NCBI GenBank assembly: GCA_002452295.1
Contig: DKEX01000022.1
Location: 16,036 to 45,810, forward strand
DNA from: Firmicutes bacterium UBA6811
Lineage (GTDB): Bacteria > Bacillota > SHA-98 > UBA4971
Length of the DNA stretch: 29,775 nucleotides
Direction of reading: 5' to 3'
The notes under the pieces: generated by a model
What the model was told of the DNA's origin: nothing
Databases searched by the model: none
The model's input: the letters and a program-made list of their open reading frames with translations, nothing else
Part shown: one piece after another, positions 15,106 to 22,961 of the stretch
Position numbering within the stretch: position 1 is the stretch's first letter
Layout: each line of letters starts with the position of its first letter
Position numbers and translations under genes: made by a program

Positions 15106-16473
15106 TTAAGGCTCGTTCCCGCCGACGAGCGCCAGAACGTCGTCGTTACAGTAGATCGACGCATCGTAAAACCGGGAACTGCCTATGACCTTCCGCTGGA
15201 ACTCCACGTTGGTGGTAACCCCGACGATCTCAACCTCCGCAAGAGCCCTCGCCATCCGCCGGATGGCCTCGGCGCGGTCGCGGCCCCACACCGCCACCTT
15301 GGCGACGAGGGAGTCATAATACGGTGGCACATCACAACCCGGGAAAAGCGCACTGTCAACGCGCACCCCGGGGCCTCCCGGAAAGACCACAGACCGGACC
15401 TGCCCGGGCGAGGGCATGAAGTTTCTTTCGGGGTCCTCCGCGTTGATCCTGCACTCTATGGCATGGCCTGAGATCGTCACGTCGCGTTGCGTTACAGCGA
15501 TGGATTCGCCCGACGCTATCAGGAACTGAGCCTTTACGATGTCGATACCGGTGACGAGCTCCGTGACGGGGTGCTCCACCTGCACCCTCGTGTTCATCTC
15601 CATGAAATAGAACGACCCGGCCCCATCGACGAGGAACTCCATCGTGCCTGCGTTCGTGTAACCCACCGCGAGAGCGCCCCGCACCGCCGCGGCCCCGATG
15701 GCCTTCCGCAGCCGCTCGTCCACGGCGGGTGAGGGCGACTCCTCGATGAGCTTCTGGTGCCTCCTCTGCACCGAGCAGTCGCGTTCGCCGAGATGGATAG
15801 CCTGCCCCTCCTCGTCTGCGAGCACCTGTACCTCGACGTGCCTCGGGCGGTCGAGGATCTTCTCGATATACACGCCTGCCACGCCGAAAGCGGCTTCGGC
15901 CTCGGCCTGGGCGAACCTGATGGCGGCCACGAGTTCCTGCCTGCTCGAGGCGGCGCGCATGCCCTTGCCCCCGCCTCCAGCCGCCGCCTTCACCATGATC
16001 GGGAACCCGTGCTCCTCCGCGAACGCGACGGCCTCTTTCTCGTCCTGTATCACCCCGGGCGTGCCCGGGATGACGGGGAGCCCGGCTGCGGCCATGGCCC
16101 GCTTCGCTTCGGCCTTGTCCCCCATGACGCCCATGACGCGTGCGCCCGGGCCTACGAACTTGATATCGTGTGACTCGCATATCTCCACGAAATAGGGGTT
16201 CTCGGCCAGGAAACCGTACCCAGGATGGATCGCGTCGGCCCCGGACAGCATCGCCGCGCTGATTATGTTGGGCACGTTCAGGTAGCTCTGCGTGCTCGGC
16301 CCCGGGCCGATGCAGTACGCTTCGTCGGCCAGCCTGACCGCGAGAGACGTGCGATCAGCCTCGGAGCATACCGCAACCGTCTTTATGCCGAGCTCCCTCG
16401 CCGCCCTGATGACCCGGACCGCGACCTCGCCCCTGTTCGCCACGAGGACCTTACGAATGGAGAGATCTGCCAC
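15106..16473 (-). CDS. accC: Acetyl-CoA carboxylase, biotin carboxylase subunit
   Basis: ATP-grasp enzyme that carboxylates biotin on AccB using bicarbonate, the first half-reaction of malonyl-CoA synthesis. From GTG 16473 it has 455 aa, starting ADLSIRKVLVANRGEVAVRVIRAA. Motifs include the glycine-rich ATP loop VKAAAGGGGKGMR, ERDCSVQRRHQKLIEE, and the catalytic EMNTRVQVEHPVTELVTGIDIV segment. AGGAGGT lies 5-6 nt before the GTG. The open frame upstream to 16647 is an Arg/His-rich shadow of accB and is not coding. Paired with accB (42 nt upstream); the carboxyltransferase genes accA/accD are not in the window. Confidence 0.97.
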   Translation of the reverse strand: MADLSIRKVLVANRGEVAVRVIRAARELGIKTVAVCSEADRTSLAVRLADEAYCIGPGPSTQSYLNVPNIISAAMLSGADAIHPGYGFLAENPYFVEICESHDIKFVGPGARVMGVMGDKAEAKRAMAAAGLPVIPGTPGVIQDEKEAVAFAEEHGFPIMVKAAAGGGGKGMRAASSRQELVAAIRFAQAEAEAAFGVAGVYIEKILDRPRHVEVQVLADEEGQAIHLGERDCSVQRRHQKLIEESPSPAVDERLRKAIGAAAVRGALAVGYTNAGTMEFLVDGAGSFYFMEMNTRVQVEHPVTELVTGIDIVKAQFLIASGESIAVTQRDVTISGHAIECRINAEDPERNFMPSPGQVRSVVFPGGPGVRVDSALFPGCDVPPYYDSLVAKVAVWGRDRAEAIRRMARALAEVEIVGVTTNVEFQRKVIGSSRFYDASIYCNDDVLALVGGNEP

Positions 16474-16514
16474 GCCATACCTCCTGCGATGTAGCTCCTG
16501 TGACCTGGGGCGGC

Positions 16515-17036
16515 CTAGACGGCTTCGAGGACGAAGATGGGCTGGCCGTACTCGACGGGCTCGGCGTTGTCCACCAGGATCTCCACGATCTTGCCGTGCA
16601 CCTCGGCCTGTATCTCGTTCATGATCTTCATGGCCTCGATGATGCACACTACCTGCCCAGGTGAGACCACGTCGCCGATCTCAACGTAGGGGTCGGCGTC
16701 TGGAGACGGCGCCCGGTAAAACGTGCCCACCATCGGAGCGGGTATCGTGATGTGGTTGTCGCGGGCTGTCACCTCAGCCCTGGCTTGCCTCGCCGCCTCG
16801 AACGACGAGATGTCGGCGGGCACCGCGGCGCCAGGCCGGGCGACCTCACCGCTCCCCTCAGGCCGATCGTGGGCGCCTGCCCGTCTCAGCCTGACAGACA
16901 CCCCGTCCGCAGAGACCTCGATCTCGGCGATGTCATGGGCGTTCATTATCCTGGCAAGACCCGCGATCTCGCGGCGGAGCTCCTTCAGTCCCAAGTCTGT
17001 AGCCTGCCTTCCCTGAAAGTGGATGAATATCCGCAT
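16515..17036 (-). CDS. accB: Acetyl-CoA carboxylase biotin carboxyl carrier protein
   Basis: Carrier of the biotin prosthetic group between biotin carboxylase and carboxyltransferase. The 173 aa have an N-terminal AccB-type segment (HDIAEIEVSADGVSVRLRR), a flexible Pro/Ala/Gly linker and a C-terminal biotinyl domain beginning at about residue 97. The biotinylation motif is EAMKIMNE with the acceptor lysine at K137, and the PMVGTFYRAPSPDADPYV thumb-type sequence is present. ATG 17036 has GGGAAGG 6 nt upstream. It follows the spoIIIA operon and precedes accC, a common Bacillota arrangement. Confidence 0.96.
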   Translation of the reverse strand: MRIFIHFQGRQATDLGLKELRREIAGLARIMNAHDIAEIEVSADGVSVRLRRAGAHDRPEGSGEVARPGAAVPADISSFEAARQARAEVTARDNHITIPAPMVGTFYRAPSPDADPYVEIGDVVSPGQVVCIIEAMKIMNEIQAEVHGKIVEILVDNAEPVEYGQPIFVLEAV

Positions 17037-17225
17037 CTATAGCCTTCCCGGCAAATGAAGCCATTAACCACGCCAGCGCGTGCCGGGGCTCCGGGCCATG
17101 CCTTGGTATATTCACCACAACTGCCCTATTTCCTGCTTCGACGATCTCTCGTCAGGTGCGGGCAGCCAGACGCGTCGTTCGGGGCGCTGCCCTCACGTCG
17201 TGGCAAGCACGTCCAAAGTTACGTG

Positions 17226-17852
17226 TCAGTCCCCCCGCTCGACTATCGTTATGTTGGCCAGGTCCACCCCGAGGCATCTTGCGACGATATCCCCGATCTG
17301 CTCGGCGTCGGCGCGGGATAGCTCCGGGCCTGACACCACCACATCACAGGCGTCACCTCTCACGAACACGAGGGCATCTTTGTACCCCCTCGCCCGAATG
17401 AGCGCCTCCGCCTCTGCCTCGGCCTCCGTCTTCTTCGAGAGGTCTACGAGCTGCATGCCAGCGACGGTTCGTGCCTCCTCCGATGCCTTCTCGTCGGCCA
17501 TCACCTGCCTGAGGATCTCGATATTCCTTGACCGCGCGCGGTCGCGCTCGAGCCTGTACTCGGGGAAGAAGCCCTCGCCAGAGACGTCGGCCTTCCCGGG
17601 CGTTGCGCCCGCCTCGCCGGCCCCGCCCGCTAGGGTCGTCCCGGTCGTCGCGGTCGCACCAGGCCCGGCTGTCGCCTGGGCCGCCGTCGCAGGTGCAACG
17701 CTTCCGGCGCTGGCCGCAGGCCTTTCGCCTCCCGTCGCAAGATCGATCCTGCCCTCTGGCGGGGTCTTGACGTTCCTCGTGCCTATGAGCACCCCGAGCA
17801 CCACCGCGATGACGACCATCAACGAAAAGCCTGACCTTGCCCTGTCCTTCAT
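17226..17852 (-). CDS. spoIIIAH: Stage III sporulation protein AH
   Basis: Mother-cell membrane protein whose extracellular YscJ/FliF-like domain docks with forespore SpoIIQ to form the feeding channel across the intermembrane space. The protein has one N-terminal transmembrane helix (about residues 9-25), then a long Ala/Thr/Gly linker. The conserved C-terminal domain begins FFPEYRLERDRARSRNIEIL and includes KKTEAEAEALIRARGYKDALVFV. I prefer ATG 17852 (208 aa), with AGGTG 6 nt upstream, over GTG 17861. Last gene of the operon. The Ala-rich linker of about 60 residues is longer than in Bacillus. Confidence 0.93.
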   Translation of the reverse strand: MKDRARSGFSLMVVIAVVLGVLIGTRNVKTPPEGRIDLATGGERPAASAGSVAPATAAQATAGPGATATTGTTLAGGAGEAGATPGKADVSGEGFFPEYRLERDRARSRNIEILRQVMADEKASEEARTVAGMQLVDLSKKTEAEAEAEALIRARGYKDALVFVRGDACDVVVSGPELSRADAEQIGDIVARCLGVDLANITIVERGD

Positions 17853-17861
17853 GAGCGTCAC

Positions 17862-18518
17862 CTACCTTTGTCTCGGCAATACCGCAACCCTGTGCGGCGG
17901 TATGTCAAGGAGCGTCGCGACGGCGTCGCTCAGGGCGCTCCTCACCCGGGCGTCCCTGGCGCCGTCTGAGACCACGAGCACTCCCTGGACCCTCGGTTCC
18001 AACACGTTCCGGACAACGGGCACCGCATACCCGCTTCCGCGATCCTGCGTGGTCACCACCTCCCCGGTCGTTCGCACCTCCGTCGTCTCGCGCCTCACCC
18101 CCTCTCCGTCATGCTCCCGCGTGGTGCTCTCCTCGCGGCTTGCGTTCTCCGCGTAATCATACATGCGCCCGGTCGCGAAGGTGACCTTGACGCTCACCCT
18201 GCCGGCCCCCTCCACCTGCCTCAATATCTCCTCGAGCCTGTGCTCGAGGTGCGATTCGCCCGACTCGCTGCCCGCCCCGGGCGTCGCCCCAGCCGCGACG
18301 GGCGCCGCCCCGCCCGTAGCCCCCGGGCGTGGGGTGCCCGGAGCCTGCGACGGGCTCTGCAGCCTGGGCGAGAACCCGATGACAAGAAGGAGGATGCCCA
18401 CGAGGCCGGCGAGCACTAGCCACCCGATCTTGCGGATCTGGGGGGCCTTGAGGTCTTGGCCCGCCTCGCCCTTACCATCCAGGAGTTTAGTGATGAGATC
18501 CATGAAGCCTTGCGCCAC
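17862..18518 (-). CDS. spoIIIAG: Stage III sporulation protein AG
   Basis: Membrane protein that forms a large ring in the mother-cell side of the feeding channel, through a ring-building domain related to secretion-system proteins. The 218 aa have a transmembrane helix at about 32-50 and a Pro/Gly/Ala linker. A C-terminal domain follows, starting HLEHRLEEILRQVEGAGRVSVKVTF and ending GVLVVSDGARDARVRSALSDAVATLLDIPPHRVAVL, the family signature. GTG 18518 has GAGGTG 7 nt upstream. It ends immediately before spoIIIAH. Confidence 0.93.
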   Translation of the reverse strand: MAQGFMDLITKLLDGKGEAGQDLKAPQIRKIGWLVLAGLVGILLLVIGFSPRLQSPSQAPGTPRPGATGGAAPVAAGATPGAGSESGESHLEHRLEEILRQVEGAGRVSVKVTFATGRMYDYAENASREESTTREHDGEGVRRETTEVRTTGEVVTTQDRGSGYAVPVVRNVLEPRVQGVLVVSDGARDARVRSALSDAVATLLDIPPHRVAVLPRQR

Positions 18519-18592
18519 GTCACGTCACCTCGCATGCCCACCGGCCTCACCAGCAGGGGCGCACGCGCCCCGGGCCCCCCCGGCTCCGGGGT

Positions 18593-19243
18593 TCACACCC
18601 GGTCGCGGACCTCCACCGTGATAGGGGTGTCCCCGGCAAGGCCGTAGAAATCCCGTATGGCGCGCTCGACCCGCGCCGCGAGCTCTGCGGCCCCCATATC
18701 GTCCACCCGGGAGGCTTTCTCGTCTTCGCCCGGGTGCTGGCCGCGAACCTGGTCCTGGCGTGGATCGCCTCCCCGGGCCTTGCCGGACGTCCCGCCCGAC
18801 CCAACTGCCCCGGGCGCCTGCACGACCACCCGGACGCTCGATAGCTCACCCGAGGGCCCCAGAGCCACCCGGGCTTCGGCGACATCTGCCCCGGAGGACA
18901 GACGCGCCAGCGACTCGACCTGCCTCTCGAGGCGCTCCGTGACGTCGGCGCCCGCCACATCGAGCCCGGCCCGGGCTATTCTCCTCCCGGCCTCCGCATA
19001 GCCCGAAGCCGGGCTCCCGGGGCCCCTTCCTGCGGGCTGTAGCGGAGCCTCCGTCGTCGCAAGGGCGTCCTCCACCGAGGCGAGGTCCACGAGGGATCCC
19101 AGGATGATGGCCACCAGCACGAGACCGATGACGACCCTGGCGAACTTGCGGAGGTCGTTCCGGGGGAGCAGCATCTCCGCGAACGCCAGGAGAAGCGCCA
19201 TGACGGCAAGGTCTCTGACCCATTCTGATATGGCGCGGATCAC
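18593..19243 (-). CDS. spoIIIAF: Stage III sporulation protein AF
   Basis: Small membrane protein of the SpoIIIA complex. Two N-terminal transmembrane segments (about residues 9-26 and 36-54; WVRDLAVMALLLAFAEMLLPRNDLRKFARVVIGLVLVAIIL) match the family. The soluble domain that follows is unusually Pro/Gly/Arg-rich in the middle and ends with AELAARVERAIRDFYGL. GTG 19243, about 10 nt after spoIIIAE, with AGGTGG upstream. 216 aa, close to the usual ~205. Confidence 0.9.
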   Translation of the reverse strand: MIRAISEWVRDLAVMALLLAFAEMLLPRNDLRKFARVVIGLVLVAIILGSLVDLASVEDALATTEAPLQPAGRGPGSPASGYAEAGRRIARAGLDVAGADVTERLERQVESLARLSSGADVAEARVALGPSGELSSVRVVVQAPGAVGSGGTSGKARGGDPRQDQVRGQHPGEDEKASRVDDMGAAELAARVERAIRDFYGLAGDTPITVEVRDRV

Positions 19244-19253
19244 CCTCTGCCAC

Positions 19254-20564
19254 CTACCTCATGGCGGCCGTGAGGTTCGCAAGGCCCGCCACGACGGTCA
19301 TCGCGGCGATGAACGCGAACGCCGACACGCCGAGCGAGACCAGGACCATGACGAGCGTGTTGCCGAGGGCGCCGAGGCACCTCGCGAGCTGCTCGTCGCC
19401 CATGGGCTGCACCACCGCCCCGGCTATCTTGTACATGGCCGCCACCGCGAAGATCTTTGCCGCCGGCACCAGGCATATCATGAACACCCCGAGGAGCCCT
19501 GCGACTGTAAGGCCGCTCTGGATCAGCACCGAGCAGCTTGCAACCATGGCTACGGCGTCGGAAAACATCTTGCCCACCACGGGGATGAACGTCCCGGACA
19601 CGAACTTCGCGGCCCTGATGGACAGGGTGTCCGCCACGGCCGCCCCGACGCCGCGCACAGCCATCACGCCCACGAACAGGGTCATGAACCCACCCAGCGC
19701 CGTCATCGCCGCGTCGCGTAGGAGCGCCGACAGCCGCGTGAGCTGCACGCGCTCGGTGATCATGCTGGTCACCTCGAGCACCGCCGAGAGGAAGATCAGC
19801 GGAAACACGAGGTTGTTCACGAAACCGCTGGTGGCCCCGGCCGCCGCCACCACGGCCGGGCTCATCACCGCGGCCGACGTGACCCCGCCTGCCGCCGCAA
19901 GCAGGGCGAACAGCAGGGGTGTGGCAGAGTGCACGAACGAGGTCATCCTGTCAACGGCCGCGATGGCCACCCTCGTTGTCACGAGGAAGCTGTTGATTGC
20001 CATGACCGCAAGCACCATGAAACACGCCGCCCGCGCGATCCCCGTGGCCTGCTCGGCCCCTAAGCCCGATGCGAACTCCGACAGCACCGAGCACATCACC
20101 GCAAGCACTATGAGCTGCCCCAGGAGCGCAAGGCTCGCCCGCACCTCGCCCACAACGAGCCTTGCGGTGCCCTGCGCGATCTTGCCGGCATCAAGCCGAC
20201 CGGCAGCGCTGCGCGGCGCCCTCAGCATTCCAGCGAGGTCGAGCCCGGGGAAGAACTCCTGCACGCTCGCGTCCACGTCACGCAGGAAGCTTTCCAGTTC
20301 GGCCGTGTCCATCGCGTCGATCTGCGCCTGCATTATCTCAGCCTCGGACGGCGCGCCCGGTGACCCGCCCGGCTGCGCGGCGCGCCCGGCTCCATCCGAA
20401 AGCCCTGCAGGCGGCCCGGCCGGCTGTACCGGGGCCGCCGCTGCCGCCTGCTCTCCGGCGGCGGACAGGGCCACCACGGCAACAGCCAGTATCGTGAGGA
20501 TCCTCGCGCGCATGACAGGCACTACCGCACGACCCCCCGGTCCCACCCTCTCGAGCCCTGACAC
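19254..20564 (-). CDS. spoIIIAE: Stage III sporulation protein AE
   Basis: Polytopic membrane protein of the forespore feeding channel, possibly its permease-like core. The sequence has a signal-peptide-like N-terminus (RARILTILAVAVVALSAAGEQAAAA), a lumenal segment with FLRDVDASVQEFFPGLDL, and then about eight hydrophobic spans, e.g. SLALLGQLIVLAVMCSVLSEF, TPLLFALLAAAGGVTSAAVM and FVNNLVFPLIFLSAVLEV. The 436 aa assume GTG 20564, 13 nt after spoIIIAD. ATG 20513 (419 aa) starts right at the signal peptide and may be the true start; neither has a strong ribosome site. Confidence 0.93.
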   Translation of the reverse strand: MSGLERVGPGGRAVVPVMRARILTILAVAVVALSAAGEQAAAAAPVQPAGPPAGLSDGAGRAAQPGGSPGAPSEAEIMQAQIDAMDTAELESFLRDVDASVQEFFPGLDLAGMLRAPRSAAGRLDAGKIAQGTARLVVGEVRASLALLGQLIVLAVMCSVLSEFASGLGAEQATGIARAACFMVLAVMAINSFLVTTRVAIAAVDRMTSFVHSATPLLFALLAAAGGVTSAAVMSPAVVAAAGATSGFVNNLVFPLIFLSAVLEVTSMITERVQLTRLSALLRDAAMTALGGFMTLFVGVMAVRGVGAAVADTLSIRAAKFVSGTFIPVVGKMFSDAVAMVASCSVLIQSGLTVAGLLGVFMICLVPAAKIFAVAAMYKIAGAVVQPMGDEQLARCLGALGNTLVMVLVSLGVSAFAFIAAMTVVAGLANLTAAMR

Positions 20565-20577
20565 CCCTGTGGCCCGG

Positions 20578-20973
20578 TCACCTGAGAAACCGCGTGATGG
20601 TCTCCAGCACGGCCACGAGCACCGGGAGCGCCATGACGAGGATTATCACCTTGCCCGCGAACTCAAGCTTCGTGGCTATGGCGCCTTCGCCTGCGTCCCT
20701 GCACACCTCCGCGCCGAAGCCGGCGAGATAGGCGACGCCGATCACCTTGAGCACCGTGGTGAAGTAGACGTTCCCCGATTTCGTCCTGGACGCAAGGTCC
20801 GTAAGGGCTTTCACCAGGTAACTGATGTGCCCGAGCATTGCCGCGAACACTATCACGCCGGTTGTAATGCTGAGCCAGATGGCTATCTCCGGCCGCTGAG
20901 ACCGCAGAAGCACCACGAGCACCGTCGCCACCACACACACGGCAAGCACCTTCGCAATGTCCAAGGCCTGCAC
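20578..20973 (-). CDS. spoIIIAD: Stage III sporulation protein AD
   Basis: Membrane protein of 131 aa with about four hydrophobic spans and the conserved central stretch YFTTVLKVIGVAYLAGFGAEVCRDAGEGAIATKLEFAGKVIILVMALPVL, which is diagnostic of SpoIIIAD. It belongs to the SpoIIIA complex that keeps the engulfed forespore active. Start GTG 20973, 6 nt after the spoIIIAC stop. Confidence 0.95.
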   Translation of the reverse strand: MQALDIAKVLAVCVVATVLVVLLRSQRPEIAIWLSITTGVIVFAAMLGHISYLVKALTDLASRTKSGNVYFTTVLKVIGVAYLAGFGAEVCRDAGEGAIATKLEFAGKVIILVMALPVLVAVLETITRFLR

Positions 20974-20979
20974 CCCGCA

Positions 20980-21180
20980 CTACCACAGTCTGAACACGGT
21001 GAGGATATCGTCCAGAAGGTCCTTGAACTGGACGAGCGCCACGCCGAAGACCAGGGCTGCCCCGATGACCGTCGCCGCCCACGCGAAGTCCTTCCTGCCC
21101 ACCTGCTCGAAGATGAGGGCAATGACGATGGAGATGATGCCTATCCCGGCGACCTTGAAGACCACGTCTATGCCCGGCAT
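20980..21180 (-). CDS. spoIIIAC: Stage III sporulation protein AC
   Basis: A 66-aa protein with two transmembrane helices (about 5-24 and 33-52): VVFKVAGIGIISIVIALIFEQVGRKDFAWAATVIGAALVF, matching SpoIIIAC in size and pattern. I chose ATG 21180 because GGGGGATG stands just upstream with good spacing; an earlier start at 21198 adds six charged residues and would lie inside that ribosome site. It lies between spoIIIAB and spoIIIAD. Confidence 0.94.
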   Translation of the reverse strand: MPGIDVVFKVAGIGIISIVIALIFEQVGRKDFAWAATVIGAALVFGVALVQFKDLLDDILTVFRLW

Positions 21181-21228
21181 TTCGTCATCCCCCTTCACGT
21201 GTCAGAGGCAGGCGGCAGTGCCCCGGCC

Positions 21229-21741
21229 TCAGTACAGCAGGATGGCGACCATGGCGCCCACGGTCACCCCGAGGTACCGCCACATCCTGGCCATGCGGCT
21301 GGCCTCGTCGCGGGCCGCGGCCTCGTTTGCGCGCAGGCGCTCTCGCGCGAGGGCGACGTGCCTGAGCTGGTCCTCGGCCCCGCACGACCCGAGGTTCGCC
21401 CCGAATGCCAGCAGCACGTCGCGGTCCTCGGGGGCGAGGGCCGACGACGCGTAGGCGCGGCGCACCGCCGTCTCCCAGGCGTCGCCCGGCACAAGCTCGC
21501 CCGACCCGATGAGGCGGGCAGCCTGCCGAAACATGTGCGCTGCCACGCCCCTTCGGGCGCCGCACGCGCGGGCAAGCGCGTCGGAAAGAGGCGTCCGGGC
21601 GTAGGATATCTCCGTCTCGAGCACGGCGAAAGCCGACGCCATCTCAGCAAGCTGGCGAGGGCGCTCGGAGTAGTTCCTCGCCACCGTGTTTCCGATGAGA
21701 GCGGCGGAGCCCACCACCAGGGCCGCGCCGAGGAGCTTCAT
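21229..21741 (-). CDS. spoIIIAB: Stage III sporulation protein AB
   Basis: Protein of 170 aa with an N-terminal transmembrane helix (about 2-19), a helical GspF-like cytoplasmic domain and a C-terminal hydrophobic helix (RYLGVTVGAMVAILLY), the SpoIIIAB layout. Conserved segments include ERPRQLAEMASAFAVLETEISYARTPLSDAL and FGANLGSCGAEDQLRHVALARERL. ATG 21741 with GGAGAGG 9 nt upstream; the open frame to 21786 adds 15 basic residues and is less likely. Its relation to GspF/PilC suggests it pairs with the SpoIIIAA ATPase. Confidence 0.94.
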   Translation of the reverse strand: MKLLGAALVVGSAALIGNTVARNYSERPRQLAEMASAFAVLETEISYARTPLSDALARACGARRGVAAHMFRQAARLIGSGELVPGDAWETAVRRAYASSALAPEDRDVLLAFGANLGSCGAEDQLRHVALARERLRANEAAARDEASRMARMWRYLGVTVGAMVAILLY

Positions 21742-21795
21742 CACAGGTGCCCTCTCCTTCCTGCCTCCGGCCCGCCCTCGGGCCATGACCCGGCC

Positions 21796-22776
21796 CTACC
21801 TGGGTGAGCGCGCCACCAGGGTTTTTCGCGTCTTCAGGTCGAGCACGGCCTCGAGCGTGCCAGGCCCGTCGGCGTGGCTCAGGGTGACGACCCTCTCGAA
21901 CATGGTCCCCTCAAAGAGGCACCGCAGCGCAGGCCGCCTGGCGACGTCGTCCAGGGACTCGCCGTGAGCCGTCGTCACCATGCTGACCCCGGCGTTCATG
22001 ACCTCCCGCACCGCGACGGCGTCCTCCTCCCTGCCGATCTCGTCGGTGACCACGAGGTCTGGCGACATGGACCGGACGAGCATTATCATGCCCGCGGCCT
22101 TGGGGCAGGCGTCCAGGACGTCGGTGCGCAGGCCCACGGTGTTCTGGGGGATGCCCATGTAGCAGGCGGCGATCTCGGACCGCTCGTCAGCCACCCCCAC
22201 CCGCATCCCGGGGATCCCGAGAGATGGAACGCCGTCGCTGGCCTGCCGGGTTATGTCGCGCAGCAGCGTCGTCTTGCCGCAGCGCGGAGGCGAGATGATG
22301 AGCGTATGGAAAAGGCGGTCGCGGGACTTTGCGAGGTGCGGCATGACCTGGTCCGCCGCCCCGATCACCTCACGGGACACCCGGATGCAGAACCCGGAGA
22401 TGTCCTTCAGTGTCTTCACGGCCCCATCATCCAGCACCGCCCGGCCCGCCAGGCCCACCCTGTGGCCGCCGCGCAGGGTCACGTAGCCCTGGCGGATCTC
22501 GTCCTCGTAGGTGTAAAGGGAGCCACGGGCCATGAGCTGCAGGGCAACCAGAGCCTCCTGGTCGTTCAGGACGTAGCCGTCGCCTGCGACGCGCGCGATG
22601 CCGCCGCGCGAGGCCACGAACACCTCGTCGTCCCCGGCAATGAGCATCACGGGGCGGCCGCGGCGCAGGCGGATCTCGTGGGTCCTCGCCAGCACGTCGG
22701 CGGGCACTGTCTGGACGGCGGCGCGGAGCTTGACGGGAAGGTACGGAAGGATCTCATCGACGATCACCTGGTTCAT
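21796..22776 (-). CDS. spoIIIAA: Stage III sporulation protein AA (secretion-type ATPase)
   Basis: Cytoplasmic ATPase related to type II/IV secretion motors, thought to power assembly or transport by the SpoIIIA channel. The 326 aa show Walker A PPRCGKTTL from residue 163, a VVTDEIGREEDAVAV Walker B region and a MVTTAHGESLDDVARRP segment after it; the N-terminal domain includes HEIRLRRGRPVML. ATG 22776 was chosen over 22806 because it gives the normal N-terminus (MNQVIVDEILPYLP) with GAGGCGG upstream. First gene of the spoIIIA operon. Confidence 0.96.
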   Translation of the reverse strand: MNQVIVDEILPYLPVKLRAAVQTVPADVLARTHEIRLRRGRPVMLIAGDDEVFVASRGGIARVAGDGYVLNDQEALVALQLMARGSLYTYEDEIRQGYVTLRGGHRVGLAGRAVLDDGAVKTLKDISGFCIRVSREVIGAADQVMPHLAKSRDRLFHTLIISPPRCGKTTLLRDITRQASDGVPSLGIPGMRVGVADERSEIAACYMGIPQNTVGLRTDVLDACPKAAGMIMLVRSMSPDLVVTDEIGREEDAVAVREVMNAGVSMVTTAHGESLDDVARRPALRCLFEGTMFERVVTLSHADGPGTLEAVLDLKTRKTLVARSPR

Positions 22777-22829
22777 CGGCCTGCCGCCTCGTCCTTCCTG
22801 AAGCAAGGCACGTCCCCCCTCTTGTAACC

Positions 22830-22859
22830 ATGCATATTCGGGGGGACGGCTTTTATGAC
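22830..22859 (-). promoter_or_regulatory. Candidate sigma-E promoter of the spoIIIA operon
   Basis: On the minus strand, GTCATAAA (22859-22852) resembles the sigma-E -35 element (GKCATATT). A 13-bp GC-rich spacer and AATATGCAT (22838-22830), a partial match to the sigma-E -10 (CATACAnT), follow. It lies between the terminator after efp and spoIIIAA, where the promoter must be if the operon is sporulation-controlled as in Bacillus. The -10 match is imperfect, so this is a moderate-confidence call. Confidence 0.45.
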
Positions 22860-22867
22860 AGGGTCAC

Positions 22868-22915
22868 GGGAAAAGAGAGGGCGCCGGGAGGTGCCGGCGG
22901 CACTTCCCGACGCCC
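22868..22915 (-). terminator. Intrinsic terminator after efp
   Basis: On the minus strand, a 37-nt hairpin (22915-22879) has a 17-bp stem with one mismatch and one G-T pair, and a GCC loop. It begins GGGCGTCGGGA and ends TCCCGGCGCCC, and is followed by TCTCTTTTCC. This should stop transcripts leaving efp and separate the pepP-efp unit from spoIIIA. Confidence 0.85.
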
Positions 22916-22933
22916 GCTTTGCGCGCGTCCTGC

Positions 22934-22960
22934 AGCCCAGGCCTTCCGCCTGGGCTTTTT
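22934..22960 (+). terminator. Plus-strand-oriented intrinsic terminator beside the efp stop
   Basis: A perfect 9-bp stem AGCCCAGGC / GCCTGGGCT with a CTTCC loop is followed by a run of five T on the plus strand. It therefore points opposite to efp and would stop antisense transcription entering the efp gene. On the minus strand the hairpin has no T-run, so it is unlikely to end efp transcripts itself. Confidence 0.7.
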
Positions 22961-22961
22961 C

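Noticed and set aside
17037..17225. Possible promoter or FapR operator before accB
   Set aside because: Contains TATACC and short hairpins (for example GACGA/TCGTC) but no -35 partner, no T-run and no FapR-like palindrome.
19261..21807. 848-codon plus-strand ORF across spoIIIAB-AE
   Set aside because: Longest open frame in the window but antisense to five recognisable sporulation genes; Ala/Thr/Arg/His-rich and without domains. High GC explains its length.
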